In this document: positions 16,707-26,228 of the stretch, piece by piece
How positions within the stretch are numbered: position 1 is the first letter of the stretch
Layout: the number at the start of each line of letters is the position of its first letter
NCBI GenBank assembly: GCA_009846005.1
Contig: VXYL01000008.1
Location: 1-64,000 of the forward strand
Direction of reading: 5' to 3'
Source of the DNA: Gammaproteobacteria bacterium
Lineage (GTDB): Bacteria > Pseudomonadota > Gammaproteobacteria > Pseudomonadales > Azotimanducaceae
Length of the DNA: 64,000 nt
Translations under genes and position numbers: made by a program
The notes under the pieces: model-generated
The model's database searches: none
Seen by the model: the letters and a program-made list of their open reading frames with translations, nothing else
What the model was told of the DNA's origin: nothing

Positions 16707-19700
16707 CGCGAGCGAACTGCCGAGGGAATCCCCGGCAGACCAGGTCCACGGCCTGATCGGCTGGTTCGCCAAGAACCATGTTGCCGCCAACCTGCTGATG
16801 CTCGCAATCATCGGGCTCGGCGTCTACGCGCTGGCATGGGAGATCAAGAAGGAGTCGTTCCCCGAATTCATCCGCAACCAGATCCAGGTCCAGGTGCCCT
16901 TTCGTGGCGCAACCCCGGAGGAAGTCGAACAAGGGGTGATCCTGCGCGTCGAGGAAGCCATCAAGTCCATCGAGGGGGTGGTGGAGTACCGCTCCTTCGC
17001 CGGTGAAGGCGGGGGCACCGTTTATATCGACTTCGACAGCCGCGCCGATGTGGCCGAGAAGATGGACGAGGTGAAACTCGCCGTCGACGGGATCTCGACG
17101 TTTCCGACGGACACGGAGCGCCCAATCATCTCCGAGTCCCGGTTCCGCAACGCCGTGATCGACATTCAGCTCACCGGCGAGCTGGACGAGACGACGATGA
17201 AGGAACTCGCCGACCGGTTGCGGGAGGAGATCGTCGCTTTGCCGGAGGTGTCCTTCGCCCAGGTGTTTGGCTCGCGGCCGTTCGAGATATCAATCGAGAT
17301 TTCGGAGGACACCCTGCGTCAGTACGGATTGACGCTGGACCGCGTCGCGCAGGTAATCCGGCAATGGTCCATCGACCTGCCCGGCGGCTCGATCCGTTCC
17401 GAGGCGGGCGACATACGCCTGCGCGCCACGGGGCAGGCCTATACCGGCCAGGAGTACGAGGATATCGTCCTTCTCACGCGGCCCGACGGAACCCGTATCC
17501 GGCTCGGCGACGTGGCCACGATCCGCGACCAGTTCGCCGAGGTGCAGAGCTACTCCTTCTTCAACGGCAAACGTTCGTTCGGGATCAACGTGCTTGCCAG
17601 CGAGGAGCAGAACCCCATCGACGTGAGCGCGGCGGTGAAGGCGTTCGTCGAGGAACGCAACCAGACCCTGCCGCCCGAGGCACAGATGACCGCCTGGGGC
17701 GACAGCTCCTTCTACCTCAAGGGCCGCATCGACATGATGCTGAAGAACATGGCCTTGGGGGCCGTCCTCGTGTTCATCATCCTCGGCGTGTTTCTGCATC
17801 TCAAGGTCGCCGCCTGGGTGATCATCGGGCTGCCGGTGGCGTTCCTCGGCGCGTTCATGATGATGCCGGTGCCCTTCGTCGACGTGACGTTAAACGTGAT
17901 GAGCCTGTTCGCGTTCATCCTGGTGCTCGGTGTCGTTGTCGACGACGCGATCATCATCGCCGAGAGCGCCTACACCGAAACGGAGGAACACGGCTACACG
18001 CTTGGCAACATCGTGCGCGGGGCCCAGCGCGTGGCGGTGCCCGCGACGTTCGGGGTGCTCACAACCATCATGGCGTTCACGCCGATGCTGCTGCAGGCGG
18101 GGGCGACGTCCTCGGTGGCGCGCGCCATCGCGTGGATCGTCATCCTATGCCTTGCGTTCTCGCTCATCGAGAGCAAGCTCATCCTGCCGTCCCACCTTGC
18201 CATCATGCGTTCGTCCCACGGTTCCCGGCGGGGGGTCTCGGACTGGGTGGACGTGCAGTTGAAGCGCTTCATCGGATCCGTCTACAAGCCGTTCCTGGCC
18301 CGGGCGATCGAGTTCCGCTGGATGACGCTGGCGGCGTTCATCGCCGTGGCGATCCTGATGATCGGTCTTATACAGGGTGGCTTCATCCGGATCGCGTTCT
18401 TCCCGGAATTCGGGGGTGACTTCATCATGGCGCAGGTCGAGATCCAGGAGGGTGCACCCGATGAACTGATCGTCGACATCGTTGGTGAGATGACGAACGC
18501 CCTGCACGAGGTGGATGACGAACTCAAGGCGGAGTATGGCTTCGAGGACGACATCGTGAAGAACGTCTTCGCCTACGTTCAGAACGGTCGCAGCGGCCGT
18601 TTCCAGGTCGAGCTGTCGAAGGTCGAGACGCGCGCGGTGGAAGTCGACATGAAGGAGATCGAAACCCGCTGGCGGGCCAAGATCGGCCAGATCGCCGGAA
18701 CCACCGAACTGCGCATCTCGACCGGCAACCGGATGGGTGGCGGACCCCCGGTGGCTTTTCGGCTGAGCGGCCGCAGCATCGCCCAGGTCGAGGCGGCGGC
18801 GGAGGATCTCGCAGAGCACTTGAAGACCTACGATGGGCTCTTCGAGGTCGAGTCGTCGGCCAGCGATGGCCCCGAGGAGATCCGTTTGACGGTCCGGCCG
18901 GAAGCGGAGGCGATGGGTGTCACGTTGTCCGATCTCGCGCGCCAGGTCCGCCAAGCCTTCTACGGCGCCGAAGCGCAGCGCATCCAGCGGGGGGATTCGG
19001 ACGTGCGCGTGATGGTCCGCTACCCCCGGAGCGAGCGGAAATCCATCGGCAGCTTGGAGAATATGTGGATACGGCTGCCGGACGGTCGAGAAATGCCGTT
19101 TGACGCGGTGGCGACCTATGAGCTAGAGCGTGGCTACAACGCCATCAACCGGATCGACGGGCGGCGTACGGTGACCGTGTCGGCGAACGCGGACCTGAAC
19201 GTCGTGGAGCCGGGACGGGTGGCCCGCACGGTGATGTCGACCTACCTTCCCGGGCTTCTCGCTAGGTACCCGGACGTCGGATTCGGCGTGGGCACCTCGC
19301 TGCAGGAGCAGCAGCAATCGGTGTGGGAGATGATCTGGGGTTTCATGGGCGCGTTGGTGGGCATCTACGTGCTGATGGCCATACCGCTGAAGTCCTATCT
19401 GCAGCCGCTGGTTATCATGACCGTCATTCCGTTCGGGCTCATCGGCGCCGTCATCGGTCACTGGATCATCGGGATTCCGGTGAACGCGATTTCGCTCCTG
19501 GGCTTTTTCGCGCTGGCGGGGGTGGTGGTCAACGACAGCCTGATTCTCGTGCACTTCGTCAACCGGCGGGTGGCGGAAGGCGCGACGCCAATGCAAGCTG
19601 CCATTGAATCGGGCGCCGCCCGCTTCCGACCGATTCTCCTGACCTCGCTGACGACCTTCTTCGGATTGGTGCCCATCGTGCTGGAACGCTCGATGCAGGC

Positions 19701-19908
19701 GCAGATCGTCATTCCCATGGCCGTCTCCCTGGCCTTCGGTATCGTGTTCGCAACGGCTATCACGCTGGTCCTGATACCGTGCCTCTACAGCATCCAAGCG
19801 AATATCCACGAGTTCTTCATGGGCAAGCGCGAGCGACGCGTACAAGCCGAAACGCCGACTACGGCGGTACCGTCGTCGGCGACCGTTCAAGGATCGGTTC
19901 TCCGTTGA
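16699..19908 (+). CDS. RND efflux transporter permease subunit (AcrB/MMPL-like)
   Basis: 1069 aa; GVILRVEEAIKSIEGV, VFIILGVFLHLKVAAWVIIGLPVAFLGAF, GVVVDDAIIIAESA, RPILLTSLTTFFGLVPIV; overlaps the adaptor ORF by 8 bp. Confidence 0.97.
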   Translation: MSDASELPRESPADQVHGLIGWFAKNHVAANLLMLAIIGLGVYALAWEIKKESFPEFIRNQIQVQVPFRGATPEEVEQGVILRVEEAIKSIEGVVEYRSFAGEGGGTVYIDFDSRADVAEKMDEVKLAVDGISTFPTDTERPIISESRFRNAVIDIQLTGELDETTMKELADRLREEIVALPEVSFAQVFGSRPFEISIEISEDTLRQYGLTLDRVAQVIRQWSIDLPGGSIRSEAGDIRLRATGQAYTGQEYEDIVLLTRPDGTRIRLGDVATIRDQFAEVQSYSFFNGKRSFGINVLASEEQNPIDVSAAVKAFVEERNQTLPPEAQMTAWGDSSFYLKGRIDMMLKNMALGAVLVFIILGVFLHLKVAAWVIIGLPVAFLGAFMMMPVPFVDVTLNVMSLFAFILVLGVVVDDAIIIAESAYTETEEHGYTLGNIVRGAQRVAVPATFGVLTTIMAFTPMLLQAGATSSVARAIAWIVILCLAFSLIESKLILPSHLAIMRSSHGSRRGVSDWVDVQLKRFIGSVYKPFLARAIEFRWMTLAAFIAVAILMIGLIQGGFIRIAFFPEFGGDFIMAQVEIQEGAPDELIVDIVGEMTNALHEVDDELKAEYGFEDDIVKNVFAYVQNGRSGRFQVELSKVETRAVEVDMKEIETRWRAKIGQIAGTTELRISTGNRMGGGPPVAFRLSGRSIAQVEAAAEDLAEHLKTYDGLFEVESSASDGPEEIRLTVRPEAEAMGVTLSDLARQVRQAFYGAEAQRIQRGDSDVRVMVRYPRSERKSIGSLENMWIRLPDGREMPFDAVATYELERGYNAINRIDGRRTVTVSANADLNVVEPGRVARTVMSTYLPGLLARYPDVGFGVGTSLQEQQQSVWEMIWGFMGALVGIYVLMAIPLKSYLQPLVIMTVIPFGLIGAVIGHWIIGIPVNAISLLGFFALAGVVVNDSLILVHFVNRRVAEGATPMQAAIESGAARFRPILLTSLTTFFGLVPIVLERSMQAQIVIPMAVSLAFGIVFATAITLVLIPCLYSIQANIHEFFMGKRERRVQAETPTTAVPSSATVQGSVLR

Positions 19909-20131
19909 TGGTGACTTTCAGCTCATCGAGTCGGCGATCGTAGCGTGCCTCCACGTAGTGGTGTTCCTCCCAGTCGAGTTCGATATTGGTCCAAACGTAG
20001 AGCGGGTCGCGTGGACCCGGATCCCGGCGCTTGCGCAAACACCCATCAAGCCACAGTTCCAGGGCGCCGTCGTCGGTGATGATGATCGAGAAGATCCTGT
20101 GGCGATGGGGGATGTCGAAACGGTGCGCCAA
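19859..20131 (-). CDS. Hypothetical protein, tail-to-tail overlap with the RND permease gene
   Basis: LAHRFDIPHRHRIFSIIITDDGALELWLDGCLRKRRDPGPRDPLYVWTNIELDWEEHHYVEARYDRRLDELKVTINGEPI; start is a guess (TTG at 20131). Confidence 0.55.
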   Translation of the reverse strand: MAHRFDIPHRHRIFSIIITDDGALELWLDGCLRKRRDPGPRDPLYVWTNIELDWEEHHYVEARYDRRLDELKVTINGEPILERSPTTVPP

Positions 20132-20253
20132 CGACGTCGGTTTCCTAGCGGATTTCGAAGATTCTACCGACTCGAGGTGACGCGACGGTAGGGTTGCGCC
20201 GTCGACACCAACCGTTGACCAAGACAGGTACCAGAAGGGCGCGAGCACGGACG

Positions 20254-21006
20254 ATGGCGTGGATACTGCTTGGCGTGTTCGTTGCACCGGCTGTTGTGGC
20301 GGTTGGGATTCGGCTCGTCTTCGCCGAACGCCCCCATTGGAGTACCGCTAGCCACGAAGCCACCGAACAGGCTCCGGCCCCGTCCGAAACCATCGAACCG
20401 GTTGTACAGGTCTACGCCGCAAGGACTTGGGGCATTCGAGGGGCGGTGGCTGTGCACACCTGGATTTCGACGAAGCGATCCGGGGCCGAACACTACCTCC
20501 GGCACGAGGTCATCGGCTGGCGGTTGAGGCGCACGGGCACGGCCTTGGTCCAGGAACCGGGCCGGCCGGATGCAATGTGGTTTTCCAACCGACCGACGCT
20601 CCTCGTGGACATGCGTGGGCCGGGCGTCGACGCGGTGATCGACAAGGTCGAAGCCGCAGTACGCGAATACCCTTTTGCCCGGCGCTACGAGATGTGGCCC
20701 GGCCCGAACAGCAACACATTCACGGCTTTCGTGGGGCGCCGTGTTCCGGAACTTCGTCTCAACCTGCCGCCGACTGCAATCGGCAAGGATTACCTCGCCG
20801 ACGGTGCGTTTGTCGGTCGCGCGCCGAGTGGCACGGGCTACCAGGTTTCCGTACGGGGAGTCGTCTCGGCGACGGCTGCCTTGCGCGAGGGAGTCGAAGT
20901 CAACCTGTTCGGGTCCGCGGCTGGTCTTAGTCTATACCCACCCGCAGTCCGGCTCCCCGGGCTCGGCACTTGGCCGTCGTGGCCGACCAACGCTCGCAAC
21001 CCGTAG
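20254..21006 (+). CDS. DUF3750-like hypothetical protein
   Basis: MAWILLGVFVAPAVVAVGIRL TM segment; YAARTWGIRGAVAVHTWISTKRSGAEHYLRHEVIGWRLR...AVREYPFARRYEMWPGPNSNTFTAFVGRRVPEL, consistent with DUF3750. Confidence 0.78.
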   Translation: MAWILLGVFVAPAVVAVGIRLVFAERPHWSTASHEATEQAPAPSETIEPVVQVYAARTWGIRGAVAVHTWISTKRSGAEHYLRHEVIGWRLRRTGTALVQEPGRPDAMWFSNRPTLLVDMRGPGVDAVIDKVEAAVREYPFARRYEMWPGPNSNTFTAFVGRRVPELRLNLPPTAIGKDYLADGAFVGRAPSGTGYQVSVRGVVSATAALREGVEVNLFGSAAGLSLYPPAVRLPGLGTWPSWPTNARNP

Positions 21007-21163
21007 GGGAGACCCTATCGCGCCCGGCAGGGCGCGCGGTCTTCCGCCCCGAATGCTCGCGGTTTCCGCGGTACGGGCCGGGACAAGCCCGGCCCCTACG
21101 GTTGGCTCCACGAACGTTGCGCTCTGGAGGGGACGCCGTAGGGGCGACGCTTGTCGTCGCCCG
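21003..21163. repeat. Cluster of palindromic intergenic elements (21003-21040, 21071-21100, 21138-21163)
   Basis: GTAGGGGAGACCCTATCGCGCCCGGCAGGGCGCGC; GTACGGGCCGGGACAAGCCCGGCCCCTACG; GTAGGGGCGACGCTTGTCGTCGCCCG. Confidence 0.75.
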
Positions 21164-21220
21164 CCAGGAACATGCGGACCCATACGGGTCGTCGTTCCAA
21201 GCGGTCGTCGGCCCGAGGGG

Positions 21221-22288
21221 TCAGAACAACATACCCTGACCGCGCCGGAAGAGATCCGTCCTGAGTTCCGCCCGCCTCGACACGTCGAGACCGTACTTGC
21301 GCCGGGCCACTTCGAAGCGCTTCGCGATCAAGTCCGCATAGACCCCTTGGCCGCGCATTCGGGTGCCCCATTCCGCTTGGTAGGCCTTGCCGCCGCGCAT
21401 CTCGCGGACGCGGCTCATCACGTGCTCGGCTTTGAGCGGATAGTGCTCCTGAAGCCACTCGACGAACAGGTCCTTCACCTCGAACGGGAGACGCAGCATC
21501 ACGTAGCCGGCAAATTCGGCACCGGCTTGCGCGGCGCCCTCGACCACGGTTTCGATCTCGTGGTCGTTGATGAAGGGGATGACGGGCGCCATCATGATCC
21601 CGACCGGAACCCCCGCGGCCTTCAGTTCACGCACCATCCGGAGCCGTGCGCCGGGTGACGCCGTGCGCGGTTCGAGCTTGGTCTTGAGTTCGTTGTCGAG
21701 CGTCGTGATGCTGACTCCCACGCTCACGAGTCCCAGGTCTGCAAGTTCGCCCAGGATGTCCAGGTCGCGAACGATCAGCGCGCCCTTGGTGACGATGCTG
21801 ACCGGGTGGCGGCAGTCGAGCAGCGTCTCGAGGAGCCGTCGGGTGACCTTGAGTTCCTTTTCGCCGGGCTGGTAGGGATCCGTGTTGGTGCCGAGCGCAA
21901 GCGTCCGGCAAACGTAGCCCGGCTTGTCGAGGGCTTCTAGCAGCCGCTCGACCGGATCGGTCTTGTAGAAGATCTTGGTTTCGAAGTCGAGTCCGGGGGA
22001 GAGGTCGAGGAACGCATGAGTGGGTCTGGCGTAGCAGTATATGCAGCCGTGCTCGCAGCCCTTGTACGGATTGATGGACTGCTCGAACGGGACATCGGGC
22101 GAATTGTTGGTGGCGATGATGTTGCGAGTCTTGTCGGGCAGGAACGTCGTCTCGGGAGACAGGCTCGGGAAGTCCTCGTCCTCCGGCCGATCCCAACCGT
22201 CGTGCACGGCGACGCTCGGCGCGCGCTCGAATCGCCCGGCGGGATTCGACACCGCGCCCCGGCCCTTGAGCACCTGCGTCACATTCAT
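21221..22288 (-). CDS. PA0069-family radical SAM protein (SPL-like)
   Basis: INPYKGCEHGCIYCYARPTHAFLDLSPGLDFETKI (CxxxCxxC), ALGTNTDPYQPGEKELKVTR, SIVTKGALIVRDLDIL. Confidence 0.92.
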   Translation of the reverse strand: MNVTQVLKGRGAVSNPAGRFERAPSVAVHDGWDRPEDEDFPSLSPETTFLPDKTRNIIATNNSPDVPFEQSINPYKGCEHGCIYCYARPTHAFLDLSPGLDFETKIFYKTDPVERLLEALDKPGYVCRTLALGTNTDPYQPGEKELKVTRRLLETLLDCRHPVSIVTKGALIVRDLDILGELADLGLVSVGVSITTLDNELKTKLEPRTASPGARLRMVRELKAAGVPVGIMMAPVIPFINDHEIETVVEGAAQAGAEFAGYVMLRLPFEVKDLFVEWLQEHYPLKAEHVMSRVREMRGGKAYQAEWGTRMRGQGVYADLIAKRFEVARRKYGLDVSRRAELRTDLFRRGQGMLF

Positions 22289-22301
22289 TGGTAGACTCTA
22301 T

Positions 22302-22317
22302 ATGTATATCTGTACAG
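22302..22317 (-). promoter_or_regulatory. Candidate LexA (SOS) box upstream of the PA0069-like gene
   Basis: Minus strand CTGTACAGATATACAT; one mismatch to CTGT-N8-ACAG, 13 bp upstream of the start codon in an AT-rich patch. Confidence 0.45.
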
Positions 22318-22516
22318 CAACAAGGGTTGGTCCTTCATTTGATCCTATTGCGTTATGTTGTGTGCTGAATGTGTGACTTGTGACCTGCATGAAAGACAAA
22401 TCGTCGATTAGACGCCGCTTGTACCCAACGAAGCCTGCTAACGATCACTCGATGCCCACCAGCGACCTGAATTCCGGCTTCGTGAGCGAGTACTCGATGC
22501 TGAGACTCTGGCGATC

Positions 22517-23134
22517 GTGACCATCACGCTGTGGGGTGCCGGCACCTCCCGCACGCTGCGGGCGCATTGGGCGCTCGCGGAACTCGGCGTCGAATACGTC
22601 TCGAAGCCCATCGGCCCGCGGACCGGTGAGACACAGACCACAGAATTCCGCGTTCTGAACCCCAAGGAGAAGGTGCCCGTCCTGGTCGACGGCGACCTCG
22701 TGCTGACCGAAAGCGCCGCGATCGTTACCTACCTCGGCGATCGTTTCGGGGGCCTCACGCCAGACGCGGGGACCGTGGAGCGGGCCCGCTACAACGAGTG
22801 GATGTCCTACATCCTGATGGAGTTGGACGCGCACACCCTCTACGTGATGCGCAAGCACGGCGACCTGAAGCACCTGTACGGCGAAGCGCCGATGGCGATT
22901 GAGGCGGCGCGGGCGGGGTTCGAGAAGCAGTTGCGCTGGGCCCGGCCGCGAGTCGAGGAGGCCGACTACCTAGTGGGAGAAGCGTTCACCGGTGTCGACA
23001 TCGTGATGACCACGTGCCTGGACTGGGCCGTCGCGTACGGCTTCAAGCTGAACGAACCTTTTCATGTCTATCGCTCGCGGCAGCACCAGCGACCCGCTTT
23101 CAAGGCGGCGATGCAACGCAACTCGGTGCCGTAG
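22517..23134 (+). CDS. Glutathione S-transferase family protein
   Basis: MTITLWGAGTSRTLRAHWALAELGVEYVSKPI...LNPKEKVPVLVDGDLVLTESAAIVTYLGDRF. Confidence 0.93.
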   Translation: MTITLWGAGTSRTLRAHWALAELGVEYVSKPIGPRTGETQTTEFRVLNPKEKVPVLVDGDLVLTESAAIVTYLGDRFGGLTPDAGTVERARYNEWMSYILMELDAHTLYVMRKHGDLKHLYGEAPMAIEAARAGFEKQLRWARPRVEEADYLVGEAFTGVDIVMTTCLDWAVAYGFKLNEPFHVYRSRQHQRPAFKAAMQRNSVP

Positions 23135-23171
23135 ATTCGCCGAGTCAGGGCTTGGGTTTCACCGTCATGGG

Positions 23172-23254
23172 GAATACGGCCAGAAAGACCACGAATACGG
23201 CCAGTTTCGGTGGTATACGGCCAAAATCACGACGAATACGGCCAAACTCAACAC
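23172..23254. repeat. Four-copy ~21-bp tandem repeat, core ATACGGCCA
   Basis: GAATACGGCCAGAAAGACCAC / GAATACGGCCAGTTTCGGTG / GTATACGGCCAAAATCACGAC / GAATACGGCCAAACTCAACAC, starting at 23172, 23193, 23213, 23234. Confidence 0.8.
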
Positions 23255-23307
23255 ATCATGGGCCGTCAACGTGTTTTGCGGCCAACGTACTGATGACAGT
23301 TTGACGG

Positions 23308-24399
23308 CTACTCCGCCATCAGCCAACCCATGATCTTCGGGTTCTCGTCCCGGGGATAGGTGTGCGAGAGGTCGGCGATCTCGCGGTACACGACCCTCGC
23401 CCCAGCGGCGGTCAGCGCGGCGTTCGCGGTGCGGGCTACGTCCACCGGGAACATCCAGTCCAAGGCGCCGTGCATGAGATAGACCTTGAGCGCCGAGAGC
23501 CGTTCGCGGGTCGTGCCTTCGAGCAGCAGCGGATGGAAGCTCGCCGAACTGGGTGCCAAGTGCGTGAAGGGCGACTCCTCGCGCAGGCCGGAGACGTAGC
23601 AGAACGTGCCGCCGTCGCTCATGCCGGTCAGCAGTAGACGACCGGGATCGATGTTCCAGCGGTCGCGAACCCGGGCGATCATGCCCTCGATGTTGGGACT
23701 GTCGATGTCGGGGCCCATCAACGCCCAAGTACGTTCCCGCGCGGTCGGGGAGAGCACGATTGCGCCGCGCGACCGGGCATTGACGAGCCAGGTCATCAGG
23801 AAGTCCCGGCCGTGGCCCGAACCGCCGTGCAGGGCGACGACGAGCGGATACGACTCGTCGGGGTCGTAGTACTCGGGAACGTAGAGCGAGAAACCACCGC
23901 GCATCCCCCGGTCGTTCTCGGCGTGCAGAATGCCGACCTCGTCGCGGGTCGTGTCCGCGTCGGCGAGTTTGCGGAGCAGAGAATCATCGTTGCGTAGAGA
24001 CGGCTCCAGGAAAAAACGGCTAACCGGCGGCAGCATCGCCGCGACGGGGTACAGGGAGTAGAGGGCCCGGGTCTGCTGGCCCATGGCACGATACGCCTGC
24101 ATCGCGCCGTTGGGGTCGTCCGCGGCGGCAGCCAGACCCTCGTACGCCCGGCAGACGTGCTCGGCGGCACGGACCACATGGTCCTTGAACGGTTCGAGAT
24201 GTCCGGGGAAGGACGTGTCGCGGAACCGCGCGAGCCCCGCTTGCACCGCGTTGCCGGTGTCGGCAACTGCATCGGCCAATGCGGCGAGATTGGGCGGATG
24301 CAGGTGGCGACCGACCCAGGAAAGGGCGTCCAACGCGGTCATCACGGGCGGCAGGATTCCGCTGATGGCGTCCAGCAATGGCTCGTTGTCGTCGGCCAT
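23308..24399 (-). CDS. Alpha/beta hydrolase, esterase/PHB-depolymerase-like
   Basis: SYPLVVALHGGSGHGRDFLMTWLVNARSRG, GRLLLTGMSDGGTFCYV (GxSxG), KVYLMHGALDWMFPVDVAR. Confidence 0.85.
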   Translation of the reverse strand: MADDNEPLLDAISGILPPVMTALDALSWVGRHLHPPNLAALADAVADTGNAVQAGLARFRDTSFPGHLEPFKDHVVRAAEHVCRAYEGLAAAADDPNGAMQAYRAMGQQTRALYSLYPVAAMLPPVSRFFLEPSLRNDDSLLRKLADADTTRDEVGILHAENDRGMRGGFSLYVPEYYDPDESYPLVVALHGGSGHGRDFLMTWLVNARSRGAIVLSPTARERTWALMGPDIDSPNIEGMIARVRDRWNIDPGRLLLTGMSDGGTFCYVSGLREESPFTHLAPSSASFHPLLLEGTTRERLSALKVYLMHGALDWMFPVDVARTANAALTAAGARVVYREIADLSHTYPRDENPKIMGWLMAE

Positions 24400-24511
24400 G
24401 TGGCCACCCCCTTGAACTCTACATGTCGACAGGATTCCGCGACGGCGGTCGCGTCCCTATCGGCATTGTATTAACCTCGTTCGAGCATCGGGATAGGTGA
24501 GGCAGGACGAT

Positions 24512-25369
24512 ATGGCGGCAAAGCGGGTCTTCGACCGCGCCGAGGAGGACTTCGGCAACGTCCTCAATATGGAGCACATCAATCTAACGGTGCCGGATCA
24601 ACAGGTGGCGGCGCTGTTCTACGTCAGCGGCTTGGGTTTCACGCGGGATCCCTTCATCGACTTCGGCACCTTCAACATGTGGATCAACGTCGGCGAACAG
24701 CAGTTCCACCTGCCCAAGCGGGACGCGCAGAAATTCCGCGGCCACATCGGTGTCGTCGTGCCGGACCTCGACGGCCTGAAGCGGCGCCTGGACTTCATCG
24801 ACCGGCCGATGCAGGGCACGGCATTCGCCCGGGAGGACAAAAACGATCACATCGCTCTGTCCTGCCCGTGGGGCAACGACATTCGGGCATACGGCCCGGG
24901 TTTCGGCACGAGTCTCGGCATTCCGTTCGCCTCCCTCGATGTGCCGCCCGGCACGGCGGACGGCATCGCCCGGTTCTACGAGCAGATCCTGGATTGCCGG
25001 GCCACTGTGGTTGACGACGGCGAGGGCAGACGCGCGGAGGTCGCCATGGGTGCCAGCCAGCGCCTGATATTCGCCGAGACCGACGAGGACATTCCAGGCT
25101 ACGACGGCCACCACCTGGCTATCTACGTATCGAACTTCTCGGGCCCCCATGCCGCGCTTGACGAGCGCGGACTCATCACCGAGGAATCGGACCAGCACCA
25201 GTACCGCTTCCAGGACATCGTCGATCCGGAGAACGGTGACGTCCTCACGGAGATCGAGCACGAGGTGCGCAGCCTCAGGCACCCCATGTTCAAGCGGAAC
25301 CTGGTCAACCGGAATCCGGCCCAGTCGTTCATGAACTACACCCAGGGTCACGACGCCTTCGTGCCGTGA
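24512..25369 (+). CDS. VOC (vicinal oxygen chelate) family protein
   Basis: [31 protein letters not shown]...[29 protein letters not shown]; two VOC-like halves. Confidence 0.85.
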   Translation: MAAKRVFDRAEEDFGNVLNMEHINLTVPDQQVAALFYVSGLGFTRDPFIDFGTFNMWINVGEQQFHLPKRDAQKFRGHIGVVVPDLDGLKRRLDFIDRPMQGTAFAREDKNDHIALSCPWGNDIRAYGPGFGTSLGIPFASLDVPPGTADGIARFYEQILDCRATVVDDGEGRRAEVAMGASQRLIFAETDEDIPGYDGHHLAIYVSNFSGPHAALDERGLITEESDQHQYRFQDIVDPENGDVLTEIEHEVRSLRHPMFKRNLVNRNPAQSFMNYTQGHDAFVP

Positions 25370-26205
25370 ACAGTCCATCCGAGGCGGTGCTCGACGGCGC
25401 TCGCCTCGCGAAAAGCGAACCCTACTACCTGCCGCTCGCCGACGAGGTGGCGGAATTCGAGGCAGCCTATGCCGGTCGTCTGCCGGTGCTTCTAAAGGGT
25501 CCGACGGGTTGCGGGAAAACGCGCTTCGTGGAGCACATGACCTGGCGCTTGTTCGGCGGCGCCGACATCGACGACCACCTGGTGACGGTTTCCTGCCATG
25601 AGGATCTCACCGGCACCGACCTTGTGGGCCGGTATCTCCTGAAGGGCGACGAGACGCTCTGGCAGGACGGACCGTTGACGCACGCGGTGCGTGAAGGCTC
25701 GATCTGCTACCTCGACGAGATCGTCGAGGCGCGCAAGGACACCACGGTGCTCATCCACTCGCTCACTGACCACCGCCGGGTGCTGCCCATCGACAAGACC
25801 GGCGAACTGCTCCGCGCCCACGACGACTTCCTGTTGGTCATTTCCTACAACCCCGGCTACCAGAGCATCTTGAAGGACCTGAAGACGAGCACCCGGCAGC
25901 GATTCGTGAGCCTGACGTTCGACTATCCGGACGAAGCGAGGGAAGCCGAGATCGTCGCGCACGAGAGTGGTGTGAATCCCGACGCAGCGGAACGCTTGGC
26001 GGTGATCGGCGCCAAGGTTCGCAACCTGCGCGAGCACGGCTTTCGGGAAGGCGTGAGCACGCGGCTCCTCATCTATGCGGGTCAGCTCATTCGGCACCAC
26101 ATCGAACCCCGCCGGGCCGCACAGGTGGCCATCGTTGAAGCCGTGTCGGACGACGCCAACGTCCAGGAGGCCGTCGCCGGGATCGTCGACGTCGTCTGGC
26201 CCTGA
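25366..26205 (+). CDS. MoxR-type AAA+ ATPase, CbbQ/NirQ/NorQ/GpvN family
   Basis: [24 protein letters not shown] (Walker A), [36 protein letters not shown] overlap with VOC gene. Confidence 0.92.
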   Translation: MNSPSEAVLDGARLAKSEPYYLPLADEVAEFEAAYAGRLPVLLKGPTGCGKTRFVEHMTWRLFGGADIDDHLVTVSCHEDLTGTDLVGRYLLKGDETLWQDGPLTHAVREGSICYLDEIVEARKDTTVLIHSLTDHRRVLPIDKTGELLRAHDDFLLVISYNPGYQSILKDLKTSTRQRFVSLTFDYPDEAREAEIVAHESGVNPDAAERLAVIGAKVRNLREHGFREGVSTRLLIYAGQLIRHHIEPRRAAQVAIVEAVSDDANVQEAVAGIVDVVWP

Positions 26206-26228
26206 CCGCGCTCGCCGACATCGACCGG

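Noticed and set aside
23172-23254. Possible CRISPR array
   Set aside because: Only four units with ~9-bp conserved cores and ~12-nt linkers; no CRISPR-size repeats/spacers and no cas genes in the window.
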